The position numbers and the translations under genes were made by a program. From contig JAHYIO010000008.1 in NCBI GenBank assembly GCA_020543525.1, positions 1,072,348-1,136,347 of the forward strand: a DNA stretch of 64,000 bases, read 5' to 3'. Source of the stretch: Coriolopsis trogii (lineage: Eukaryota > Basidiomycota > Agaricomycetes > Polyporales > Polyporaceae). The notes beneath the pieces were generated by a model. It saw only the letters and a list, made by a program, of their open reading frames with translations. It was not told where the DNA came from and made no database searches. Of this stretch, positions 1-10,636 are shown in pieces (within the stretch, counting starts at the first letter, position 1; every line of letters starts with the position of its first letter).

Positions 1-469
1 GAATGTTGCGGGAGAGGAACGTGGCGTGTGCGCGAACGAGGCTTTCCGGGTAAAGGGAGCCTCCCATGTAATCGACATAGGTTTCGCCTTGACGATCTAG
101 CCTTGCAAACTCTTCACGACGGAGGACATCCAGAACCCAGGTAAGCTGATATTGCGGGTACTGTTTGAGGAAGGACTTGTAGGCTAGCGAGGCGTCTTCT
201 GCAATGATGTCGGAGGAGGTAGAGAGGGCATAAACCGGCGGAGGGTCAAAGCTTCGCTTCTCGTCACGTTCGCTGTAACGGTCACTGAACGAGCCATCTT
301 CCTTTGGATATTCGCGATAGCTAGGGATAGATGCAGCATATGGAGAAGATGCGCAGCCGAGGGTGAGAGTGGAGAAGCCCAATGAGCGCTTGAGCCGGAG
401 ACGGGGAGTGGCGGACGCGTGGTGTGAGTCCAGACCGGCAGGGGGAGTGCGCGAATGTGAGTTGCCCAT
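1..469 (-). CDS. Molybdenum-cofactor-sulfurase-like PLP enzyme, 5' part
   Basis: The minus strand is open from an ATG at 467-469 to the left edge of the window, so only about 156 N-terminal residues are seen and the gene is cut off. The last visible part reads YVDYMGGSLYPESLVRAH, which fits the early strand and helix of class V aminotransferase (MoCo sulfurase C-terminal-less) proteins, where a tyrosine/aspartate-rich strand precedes the first substrate loop. The family uses pyridoxal phosphate to move sulfur or amino groups, but the PLP lysine lies outside the window. The N terminus MGNSHS resembles an N-myristoylation signal. A basic, serine-rich leader of about 60 residues precedes the conserved part. 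No intron is visible. Family assignment is moderate and substrate is unknown. Confidence 0.6.
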   Translation of the reverse strand, partial: MGNSHSRTPPAGLDSHHASATPRLRLKRSLGFSTLTLGCASSPYAASIPSYREYPKEDGSFSDRYSERDEKRSFDPPPVYALSTSSDIIAEDASLAYKSFLKQYPQYQLTWVLDVLRREEFARLDRQGETYVDYMGGSLYPESLVRAHATFLSRNI

Positions 470-3451
470 GGAGTATAGCTGCCGAGGTGACGCCTAGGAG
501 TGGTAGCAAGACGATGAGTGAGTCCGAGTGCTCAGACATAGTCCCTCGAGAGGCCATGCTTTATAGGTTTTGGGCCAAGGTTCTAGAGTAAGCAGTTCCC
601 AGAGCGCAGTTAGCAGGAAAAAGAGATAAATTAGTGCCGGACCTCCAGAAAATAGGCCGTTGTTTGGGCTGTGCCAGGAGGAGGGCCAGTGGTGGCGGTT
701 AGCATCAGGGGGCAGGTTGGCGGCAAGAGCCGGGACGCGGGAATAGCACACGCTCGCCTAATCTGGCAGATTAATATGTTGGGCGTCTGGCCTTGTATCG
801 AATCGGAGTCCCTTGCTCACTGTCACAGAATCCTCGGATCGACGCTGTGCTCGGACTCGAGCCATCGCCCGCCCAGATCGCCTTGTTCGCTCGACAGCCT
901 GCTCGCTCGAGCAGTCCCACCGCTTCCCGCTAATCTCAATCGGTGAGCTCCCCAGATGCTGCACACGCCGGGATCGCATTCGACATACCAGCACACCAGC
1001 CGCGACCACACGCTGCTTCCCACCCTTCGAGCAGGCCAGCTGCACGGCCCAGGGCGTGACGAATCCAGCTCGTTTCTCACACGCCCCCCGGCCTTGAGGA
1101 GTGCGCGAAAAGGCAATCGTTCGGGAGAATCTGCTCAATCATAGGACTGCCGACCAGAATTGCGCAGGGCATCGACGACATTGATAAGAAGCGAAGGTGC
1201 GTCCGTACGTCAGCTGCGCGTCCCATTGGTGTCGTGGCACCCCTGCGAAAGGCTCCAGTGCGGAGGCTGAGTCTCTCAAGTGTCATGCGCCATAGTGTGC
1301 CAGGCAACCTCCGGGTGCAGAGCAGTAGCGAGCCGGCCCCTCGTCGGTCATTGGGCGGTGTTCGGAACCGCCCCATTGGTGACAGACGGGGCGAATGAGT
1401 TGCTAGTCATGACCGGTACGGCTCAAGGCGTCCCAGTCGTACGACGGGCGATGCACCCGCCAGTCAAGCGTTCAGTGTGCGTCTGCAACCGTGAAGAGCT
1501 CAGCACATACCATATTCGCTCCTTGGAACCGCCCGGCTTCCAACATGGATCGCCTTTCGGGTATGGCGACATTGGAGGTATTCTCGGTCAGCCTCGCCGA
1601 CGGCCGTGGGATATGCATGGGGTTGTCGTAAAGAGACCGGACATAGGACCGCGCCTTCGCACCTTCGCGCCGACCCCAAGACAAGCTTAGAACGGGGAGG
1701 TGCATCCCATACGCCCGCTCAACCGTGCATGAACGAGGTTAGATTCCCACACATCGATTGTAATCAAGCGATCGATGGGAACGCACCGCTCGCTACAGGC
1801 AGTCGGAAGCCGCGGACTGGAAGGTAGAACAGAAGCATGAATGGCGCAAGACGTGGAGCTCGCATAGCATGTCCTGTATGATTAAGTCTTAGTTGTCCAG
1901 TCCAAAGTGAAGGAAATGAAGAGCAGCAGACGTATGCCGAATACGGACAAGCCGAGTGCTATGTGAGTGGCGACGAGTGACGGGAGCCCCTCGGCACTAG
2001 GACGTAGTGCGAAGCACTGGCTTCACTAGTGCAGTCAAGGAACGGACCGATGACAGGAAGCGTCGACGGGAGCGCTTGGAGAGGTATTCGGTTTTGATGA
2101 AGTCGCGGCGCTGAATTTAAGCTATTTGTGGGCTGGGTGTTGAGAATTTGTTTCGGCGTGCGCTTACATAGTCATTGTAGCGGAATTCGGAACAAGAAGC
2201 ACCATCTGGACGTGGCCGGGGTCTGCGAATAGATATGTTAGCGAGCACGTGAGAGGTGTTTGACAAAGGGGGAAGCATTGGCATCCTACTGATTTCGTAT
2301 ACTACGATGGTAGTCAGGTACATGTGGCTACCTTGCGACTGGCGGACGTACGTATCCTATGGCATATCAGAAGACGGCATAATAAACGCACAAGTAAAAT
2401 ATCGATATCACTCACGAACAATAGTCCGGACATTCCGACCAGCCGCATGGCACCGCGATGATCGCGATGACAGCTCAAATGAATTATAGGCAGTGGCGAT
2501 GCGGATGCCCATCATACGTGAGGTTGAATCACCACTAGCGAGGTGTAGGGCGGATACTACACACCTAACGCCGGAGGTTACACAATCAGCGGGAACATTA
2601 CGCACAGCAGATTTGAAGCGTGAGCCAATTCTCACCTCTGGTCCATGTGCTTTCGGTTGCACAGAAGACTTCTGGCGGCTTCGAACCTGTCAAGAGAAGA
2701 TTTCCAAAGTAGACAGCGGGCAGTGCACCAGGTCATCATAGTTGAAGCGCCAGAGTAACTCTCGTGGCATAGCCTGCTCCGGAGGGACTGTATGGTGCAG
2801 GAATGCGAGGATACAACGACGCATTAGTACGACATTCGAAGGGATACACGTACGACAGCATTTATGGAGTCGAAGCGATGTACCGATGAGAACTGCTCTT
2901 GTATTCTAGCCGAGTTCGCATCTATCGACAAGGCATTGTGCAGTGTACGACAAGAAGGACGGGGTACCGACATATCAGAGAAACTTACGTTGGCAGACGA
3001 CGGACAGATGGCTAGATGCAAACGAGAGAAGTTCAGTGGCCAGCAACTATGGAACCTACTGGTCACCATGGCATCCGAGTGCAACATTGCTGTTAGTTGC
3101 CACATGGAGCTAGCCGGCAGATGATCCAAGGAACAAGGCACGGGGTCATGTTATGTGCATAGGATCACTGAACAGACAGTGAACGTAAGCTTCTCGAATT
3201 ATAGGAGAGGTATTCAGTTACCCGGAAAGGGATCCCTTGTCTGAACATTCACTATTACTCACTTGGCGCGGGAGTCATCAACGGCGTTATGAACAAGTCC
3301 ACGGATACTCATGTCACACGGACGGAGCGCTCCGTGGGACAAGGGTTCGCGGCTTTTGCGATAACATGAATACGGTTTCGCCACGCTCAGGATCACGACG
3401 TCCTTGTGTTTCGCCATCATGTCAATGATCGAATAAAATAGCGACGTGGTA
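470..3451. other. Gene-poor stretch, nothing assigned
   Basis: Several short open frames occur on both strands, for example around 758-1138 and 1280-1690. They overlap each other antisense, have no consistent splice structure and look like no family I know. I see no RNA gene or clear mobile-element end. Confidence 0.4.
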
Positions 3452-3835
3452 CTAATTTAGACGAACCTCTAAGTCTAAACGGGTGCAATACTCATTGCCG
3501 CAGTGACTGAGATGAGCCATCCTGGATCGACCAAGAGCTGCGCCATCCCGATCAGCAGCTACGCAAAGATGGTACCACAGAAATAAATAAAGGAAAGCAA
3601 TGCACTCACCAGAGTGAACCAATGTGCTCTTTGTCGTCCCTCTGGTTGTCTTTCGAAGTCGGTCAATGTCGGCGTAGTTGATGGCAATTCCCTGCAGGCC
3701 TTGCCGTGCGAGGCAGAGTGCGATGTCTTCAATTTGACTTCGCTGTATGCGCAGCCCGTGTGATATCATCATTAGCTCGAAGACACTTACTATTTCGGAA
3801 CTATGCAGCATTGTGCTTATTTCGAAGGCGCGCAT
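3452..3835 (-). CDS. Small hypothetical gene with two introns
   Basis: I do not recognise this protein. The minus strand has an ATG at 3835 followed by two plausible introns. The first has a GTAAGTG donor, a CTAAT branch-like site and a CATACAG acceptor; the second has a GTGAGTG donor and a TGCGTAG acceptor. Removing both keeps one frame through to a stop at 3452. The middle exon reads DIALCLARQGLQGIAIN, an amphipathic helical stretch. The predicted product is under 100 residues. It may be a fragment of a larger gene. The splice signals are the only support. Confidence 0.25.
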   Translation of the reverse strand: MRAFEISTMLHSSEIVSVFELMMISHGLRIQRSQIEDIALCLARQGLQGIAINYADIDRLRKTTRGTTKSTLVHSGECIAFLYLFLWYHLCVAADRDGAALGRSRMAHLSHCGNEYCTRLDLEVRLN

Positions 3836-4380
3836 GCCGTGCTGTCAATGGACTAGGCTAAGGATCCGGACTGTCGAGCGACCGCACTCTGGGAGAAGGT
3901 ACTGCGTATGCACACGCACGGATACTTCAATTGCTATGCACCTGGCCAGACGAAGCCTACTTTTCCGCCCGGGGTGTATAGCATATATGGACGTTTTGCG
4001 TATAGACTGCGCGTCAGGAGGTCACATGCGCCGTACCAGGTGCCGTGCCAAATTCTTGCATAACGAGTGAAATCGGCTAGAGATGAAAAGCAATGCTAAG
4101 ATGAGTCGCACTGTCCGTTCTGTGGAAGAGACATGGCGGTAGCTTTTAGCTATCAGAGGGGTGAGGGAGAGGAGGACAGGAGCGAATGACTCTGGTCGAA
4201 TGTCGGGCCGGGCTGGCTTGACTTACTTCCCACGATTCCGTGAGACTCTGCACGTGATGGCATCAGTTGGACTTCTGAATCTCTGTGGCACTGGCAGACA
4301 TTGCGACTGTCCTGCGACCTACATACCTATCCTGCCTTCGACCCGACTACGATCAGCATTCATTCGCCTTCGACCCTACA
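3836..4380. other. Intergenic region upstream of CWC15
   Basis: No coding signal. It must hold the promoter of the plus-strand gene that starts at 4381; no TATA box was recognised. Confidence 0.4.
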
Positions 4381-5405
4381 ATGTCTACAGCGCATAGGCC
4401 GACATGGGATCCTGCCCAGGCAAAGGATGTGAAGGGTGGCTCGCGGCAGTTCTCTGTGCGGGATATGGCTGCTCACACGAAGCTCAAGTTCCGGTACGTC
4501 TCGTAAGAGAGACCCATTTGGCCCTGTCCTGATCTGCACCACTTTACAGACAACCTGGCCAGACCTCTACAGCTGAAGTGGCGAAGCGAGACCTGCGCGC
4601 CGAGCTTTTGGCGGCCGAAGCAGAGGCGCGTGAACGGAAACGCAAGGCAGAGGGAAAGCCTGCGCTCGCCGTGGAGAACGGTTACCCCGCGGAGAAGGAG
4701 GGACACGACGAGGAGTCTAATAAGCGAAGAAAGCTGCTTCAGGACGCCTTGGAGTTGGACAAGGATGATGATGAGGACGAGGCAGGTGACGAGAACGAGG
4801 AAGACGAGTGCGTGCTGTGATGCTGGTCTCTATCACGCTTGCTGACCGTGTACACCCCTGCGTCGTACAGCGAGGATGATGACGATGACGAAGAAGACGA
4901 CACCGCTGAATTGCTCCGCGAGTTGGAAAAGATAAAGCGGGAGCGTGCAGAAGAGAAGGAGCGACAAGAAAGAGAGGAGTCCGAAGTCTCTCAAGCACAA
5001 CGAGAGGCTGAGATTGCGACTGCCAACCCCCTCTTGAATCTTGCGGCTGCTCTTGGGCAGACTCCAAATGGTGTGAACACCACCAAGCCGGGAACGTTTG
5101 CAGTGAAGAGGCGGTGGGACGACGGTGAGTGCATGCAGGACCGAACTACATGATATCACAACGTTTATCCCGCATGCTTGCAGATCTGATCTTCAAGAAC
5201 CAGGCCATGAGCACACGAGACAAGGGCAAAGAACCCCAATTCGTAAATGATTTGCTACGCACGGAGTTCCATAAGTATGTACAGCATCTCCTGCAAGGAA
5301 TGCCGCATGCTGACTCCCTTGCAGGAAGTTCATGGCCAAGTTTATCAAGGTGTGTGCATACGAGTGTTCGTCACATGTTCTCCGCTTACGTCTATCTCTC
5401 AGTAA
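4381..5405 (+). CDS. CWC15: Pre-mRNA splicing factor CWC15
   Basis: CWC15 is a component of the Prp19-associated complex (NTC) of the nuclear spliceosome. Exons are 4381-4493, 4550-4807, 4871-5124, 5184-5274, 5325-5349 and a terminal exon 5403-5405 made of the stop codon alone. All family hallmarks are present in order: the N-terminal MSTAHRPTWDPA block, a short S/T and HTKLKFR motif, a charged helical middle, a long acidic run, an ELLRELEKIKRERAEE helix, NPLLNL, the VKRRWDDDLIFKNQ block, and the C-terminal FVNDLLRTEFHKKFMAKFIK. Length, about 240 residues, is normal. The conserved C-terminal lysine is immediately followed by a GTGTGTG donor, which is why the stop codon sits alone after the last intron. 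Assignment is firm. Confidence 0.93.
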
Positions 5406-6161
5406 CGTGTGCCCTTTGCTGTATTGTTGCTGTGTGCGTGTTGTCTTGCCTGGGACCGTCTGACATGTCGGCTGCCGCTCTGTATTCCCGCTCCCAATCG
5501 CTGGTTACCTGGGTATATATGTGCCTTCCACAGGCATGCCATGTGCACGCTCTCATACGCCCTCAGGAGATGATGCTTGTTGGGTTGCCTTATTTTTGCT
5601 ATGTGCAGCCTAGTGTGGTGCCTGAAGGTACGGCATACGTGACTCGTATGAAATCGATCCAGCAAGGTTTGGGCAGATTTCAGTTCAAAGGCGCAGCAGC
5701 ATGACTTGATGACCGTTTTTACTTGGTCTCCCAAGGGATGCAATTTCCGCTGCTTGTGAGGTTACAGACCACCGCATGTCCCTGAATCCCCCGCCTACAT
5801 CACCCATCTAAGTTGTGGAAGAGGTGACACCTCTTAGCGTCCTCGTTGATGCCACAATGCGCCAGCGCGACTCACAAGACTGGTGTGAGGACCATGAACG
5901 ACAGAGTAGCGACTCCGAGCGGCTCGCTCGTCTCGGCGACTTCATCTTCACCCTAATCACCGACGACGCTAATCCCACACTCATCATGCCCAACTGTTCC
6001 GCTGCTATCCTGTTCAACGAATCACATCGTGATGATGTGCCGCTGTCGTGCACGATGACCACGAAGGCATCTAACTCGGTGGACTGATCCTTGCAAGCCA
6101 CATCCTGTCTCCTTTTCTCTTCCTCCGACCTCTCTTGTCACGGTCCAGCCAGCATCCTGGA
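5406..6161. other. Intergenic region
   Basis: Both strands are open over 5808-6101, which gives a 90-residue plus-strand frame (5815-6087) and an antisense partner. Neither resembles a known protein. The 3' part must contain the promoter of the first saccharopine-dehydrogenase-like gene. Confidence 0.35.
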
Positions 6162-7910
6162 ATGGTTGACATCTTGCTATTAGGCGCAACAGGTCAGTAA
6201 CCGTACCAAATCCCCAGCTTGAATTGATTGCCGACACACACAGGCTTCACTGGCCGTCTCATCGCGCGGTATCTGTCCGACCATTCGCAACGGTCTTCCT
6301 TCACCCTTGGCCTAGGAGTACGCTCGAAAGAAAAGGGCGAGGCACTCAAGACATCGCTGAACGTTGACGATACTGTGTCGCTGCTGCAGGTCGACGTGTT
6401 GGACTACGCCAGCGTAGAGGCAGCTGTCAAGCAGACGAGGGTGGTGATCAACGTAGTAGGACCGTACTATGTGTGGGGCAAGAACGTCGTCAAGTGAGTG
6501 TTCCATATATGCGCTCAGAATGGCTTCCTGACCGCATTCGCATCGAAGAGCGTGTGCGGCGCACGGGAAACGCTACGTCGATCTTGCGGGCGAGTTGCAC
6601 TTCATTCGCAAGATGATTTTCCGGTATGTTGAACCCTCCTATTCCCTGTCACCCTGAATCTGAAGGGATTCGCATTTGCTATGCGGCGCACGGGTATCAT
6701 TATCGCCTCGATTGAATCACGTTTGCAGCTACGATCACCTCGCCGCGCAGACGGGCGCAATAATAGTACCAGCATGTGGATATGACTGCATACCCGCCGA
6801 CCTACTAGTCTATCTCTCGAACAGAACTCTGAAGAATGCGTTCGGCGCAGACGCGCAACCTGGCCTTTCGCAGACGTTCTACGGCGTTGCGGGCGGTGTC
6901 TCAGGCGGTACTATTGCAACTCTCATGTCAGATATTGAGGAAGTGCCGCGTATACGATATGAAGAGGGGCAGACAGACTACGCGCTCAGTCCAGGTGAAG
7001 ACATCCGCATTTGTGCGCAGGTGAATGCCATACTAAACTGTCAACTTGTAGTCAAGGGACACCCCAGTCCTTCGCCTGGGTCCGCAGTTCGTATGCCCTT
7101 CTCTTCGCCAGCCCAGTACGGAGGGTACTGGTTCGAAGGAAGCACGAACCGTGGGGTAGTGCAGCGCGCATTCGGGCTGAATCAAATCGTCGCGTCGCAC
7201 ACGCGCACGCTGCTTGGTGCCGAGCATGCAGAGAAGGAGGCACAAGTCCGACTCCTGACGTACGGCCCGAAGTTCCGCTACGTGGAGTACATGCTGGTGG
7301 GCAGATCCTGGCTGGGTACTGCCATGTTCAGCGTTCTCTTCACGTTCTTCCTACGGACTCTTTTCCACAGTGCACTGGTAAGCTCTTGCGTGGTGATGTC
7401 CTGTGCGTCGGTTGTGCTGACGGGAAGCCTGCAGGTTCGCTGGATCATAAAGAAACTCGTTCCCAAGCCCGGCCAAGGCCCATCAGACGTGTATGCGTAT
7501 ATGTGGTCGTGTCCATGCGATCCGGTACTGACACGTTCTTGCAGGGAAATGGAGAAAGGGTGGACCGAAGTCACGAACTTCACCTCTTCCGCTACATCTC
7601 CCGACGTGTACGCAAAGTCCGTCTTCCACGGACGGGGTGATCCAGGGTACCTCCTGACAGCAGGTTCGTATTCGCGGGAAGTTCGGCACATTCCGCTTGC
7701 TCACGTCTTTGCCTAGCTATGATATCGGAGAGTGCTCTCGCGCTCGCTCTGGACGATACTTCACTTCCGGTGACTGCACGACTTGGTGGAGTACTGACAC
7801 CGGCCACTGCTCTTGGAGATGTTCTGATCAGACGCTTGGAGGCTACTGGACGTATGCGCTTTGAGAGTCAGATAGTTCAATCAAACGAGGAGAGTAGGAA
7901 AGATCGGTAA
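6162..7910 (+). CDS. Saccharopine-dehydrogenase-like oxidoreductase, copy A
   Basis: Predicted member of the saccharopine-dehydrogenase-like (SCCPDH / trans-acting enoyl reductase) family. These are NAD(P)-binding Rossmann proteins often associated with membranes or lipid droplets; the substrate is unknown here. Eight exons: 6162-6192, 6244-6493, 6549-6623, 6729-6994, 7052-7377, 7435-7490, 7545-7663, 7717-7910. The N terminus MVDILLLGATGFTGR is a Rossmann GxxGxxG-type nucleotide loop, split by intron 1. VVINVVGPY, GKRYVDLAGE and CGYDCIPADL are family blocks. A hydrophobic stretch around SWLGTAMFSVLFTFFLR in exon 5 suggests a membrane anchor. The C-terminal block SALALALDD to LGGVLTPATALGD is typical. 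It is first of three tandem paralogs on the same strand. The intron 2 acceptor (GAAG) and the exon 6 donor were chosen by alignment to copies B and C. Confidence 0.85.
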
Positions 7911-8379
7911 TATCATCTGCGATGGTCCCCACGTGAGTAGAGCTTCAGACCACAATAAACTCTAGCCCAGACGTGGCAGGCACTATCTGTTCGTTTCCTC
8001 CCCGACATTCTATATTTGACTCCAGGCCGAATGTTTCGCAACTATACTGGTGATGAGCGCATGCGACGTAGGTACAGTACGATCTGTATCGCTTGCATTT
8101 GCCTTTCTAATACTATCCGAGTGGCATGCAAATGCCGATAATCCCGGAAGTCACCGATCTGGCCGGAATACACAACTTTGAGTACGGCCAGGTTGCGTCG
8201 ATTACAAAGTTTTGATAGCCTCGCTTGACAAGTACCCGGGCTATTTGACGCACTCGTTCAAGAAAAAGTCTTACCAACATGGCTTGCATGGCTTCAACGG
8301 ACGAGGCGAAGGCGGGATTCCTGTGAAATCCTTTCTTCCGCAAACCGGCTGTCGGGGATTTCCGTCGCCCGTTTAGAGG

Positions 8380-8385
8380 TATAAA
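8380..8385 (+). promoter_or_regulatory. TATA box of copy B
   Basis: TATAAA lies 61 bp upstream of the start codon at 8441, in the 530-bp spacer between copies A and B. The distance allows a short leader and is typical for fungal core promoters. The rest of the spacer 7911-8440 shows no gene. Confidence 0.55.
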
Positions 8386-8440
8386 GCCCCTAACTGCCCT
8401 GACATTGCTCTTTACGCTTTGTTCTCTTCCCGTGCACACC

Positions 8441-10208
8441 ATGGTCGATATCTTAGTTCTAGGTGCAACTGGTAGGAAGCGTTCCTCGCACAGAACATTG
8501 ACGTATGTGAGCTGATCCGGACTACTTGAACTTACTTGCCCAGGTTTCACTGGGCGCTTGATCGTCCGTTATTTGTTCCACCACCCACAGCGTTCCTCAT
8601 TCACTTTTGCTATCGGGGCGCGCTCCGTGTCCAAGGGCGAGGAACTCAAGAAGTCTCTTGGAATTGATGAGAGCGTGCCGGTTGTCCAAGTCAGCCTCTC
8701 GAGATACGAAGACATCGATGCTGCTGTGCGCGACGCGAAAGTCGTCATCAACGCTGCTGGCCCCTATTGGTTGTTGGGAATGGATGTCGTCAAGTAAGCC
8801 GCAATTGACAATCGGATGGTCATTTGGGGACAACGCTGACTTCGGTCCTGACTTGGGTTGTAGGGCCTGTGCTGTGCACGGGAAGCGTTATGTCGACCTT
8901 ACGGGAGAGCCTCACTTTATCCGGAAGATCGTGGACTAGTAAGGGTCTCGAGTCCTGTACCAGACTCATAGCTGACTGCTGACCTCGAACGACCATCGCA
9001 GTTACGAACCTCTTGCATTCAAGACAGGGGCAACTATCGTTCCTGCGTCCGGGTTCGACTCCATCCCTGCAGATCTCACCGTCTTCCTCTCCAACCGGAC
9101 TTTGAAGAACGCTCTTGGGCCGGATGCACAACTGGGCCTCTCTCAGACGTTTTACGACGTCGACTTGGAGGCATCTGGCGGTTCGCTTGCAACGCTTGTC
9201 GCTGGCATCGAGCAGGTCCCTCGGCCGACGTGGCTGGAGGCGAAGTCCGACTACGCTCTCAGTCGAGGTACGCGCAGGACCACCTACAACCTGTAGTGAT
9301 GTCCACTGACATTGAGGCTCGGATACACACAGTGAAAGGACATCCGAGTCCTGAACCCAAGTGGGTGACGACGGTGCCTTTCACATCGCCTCCTCGGTAC
9401 GCTGGTTTCTGGGTAATGGCGAACGTGAACCGCTCCGTCGTCCAGCGCGCGTACGGGATCTACGAGTTTGCGGCGTCGTATGCGAGGGTGCTGTACGGCG
9501 GCGCTGTTGAACCAACGGCCGTCCAGCAGTGGAAGTACGGGCCACAATTCCGGTACGAGGAGTACAGGGTGCAAAAGACAAACTCGCGGTTTGGGGTTGC
9601 GCTCGGGACTGCTGTAGCGAACTTGTGGATGAGGTTGTTGCTCTTTAGACCCGTGCGTATATTCTGATTGGGACAAGAGACGGCGTATGTTGATCGCTCT
9701 GAACGGATGTTGCAGATCCTTTGGCTCTTCAAGCGCGTCATTCGCAAGCCTGGGCAGGGTCCATCGGAGGAGTGAGTAGCTTGAGCCTTATCCGGGCACG
9801 CCTCCTTGATGACATTGTTAAATTAGGCAAATGCGTAAGAGCCGGATGGAAGTCACCAACTATACCGAGTGCGCGACGGCGCCAGGTACATTCGCGAAGA
9901 CGGTCATGCGCGGAGACTGTGATGCCGGATATCTCTTGACCTCGTGTAAGTCCGCATCTGGTATTCCTCCTCTTTCACGTAGTGTCCGAACACTAAGGCG
10001 GTGCGCAGATTTCATCTCCGAGTGCGCGCTTGCATTCGTGCTCGACGAGGCTTCCCTGCCCACTACCTCTCGCCTTGGAGGGATCATCACCCCGTCCACC
10101 GCCTTCGGAGACGTTCTCGTCAGGCGTCTGGAGGCCACGGGTCATGTTACCTTCGAGAGTGAGATTGTGCAAGGTGGAGGTGGCAGTGGGAGTAAGAAGG
10201 ACCAATGA
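8441..10208 (+). CDS. Saccharopine-dehydrogenase-like oxidoreductase, copy B
   Basis: Second tandem paralog, same family and same predicted role as copy A. Exons 8441-8471, 8544-8793, 8864-8938, 9002-9267, 9333-9652, 9716-9771, 9827-9945, 10009-10208. Every intron sits at the same place and phase as in copies A and C. The first exon is 31 bp and exon 2 is 250 bp, as in the other copies. The Rossmann start MVDILVLGATGFTGR, the VVINAAGPY block and the SGFDSIPADL block are kept. Exon 3 ends in a variant sequence, KIVDYYEPLA. The C terminus is extended by a glycine/serine-rich tail. No frame break is seen, so all three copies look functional. Confidence 0.85.
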
Positions 10209-10636
10209 GACTACTGTATTCAGTTTCACTCCTTAGATTATGCTGAATGACATTGAAGCAGGGGTAATCCCTCCCTCGAAGCCCGAACTTTGCTATTCGC
10301 CGTCGAGAATCCAGTGGTCTGTACCCGCTCTTCCTGGTCTTGCTTCCCAACACCACATGTCAGTGTACGCGTAGTCCTCTGGAGTTGACAATGCCGAATA
10401 GCAGCCGGGCTGTAACAAAGACTACGTCATGACATCACGGGCGCTCAAGCACTGCTTCAGTACCTGAGTACGTAGGGCAGTAGCCAGCGTAATTCTCCTC
10501 TATACTTCAGTTTCTCTTCATCTATTCTCCTGCGAGCCTCTTTCTTGTTATTCGTCAGGCTTGGATTATCGTCTCAGTCTTCTCAGGTCTGCCGCTATCT
10601 CGCTCGACTACATAGTTTTGCCGAATTTCACGCGCC
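10209..10636. other. Spacer between copies B and C
   Basis: No open frame of note. It holds the 3' end of copy B and the promoter of copy C. The sequence just before the ATG at 10637 is pyrimidine-rich. No TATA box was recognised. Confidence 0.4.

Noticed and set aside
6676..7716. 346-codon continuous frame in copy A
   Set aside because: It reads through introns that happen to stay open; alignment with copies B and C shows the real exon borders.
8113..8550. 145-codon minus-strand frame
   Set aside because: Overlaps the promoter and first exons of copy B on the other strand and resembles nothing.
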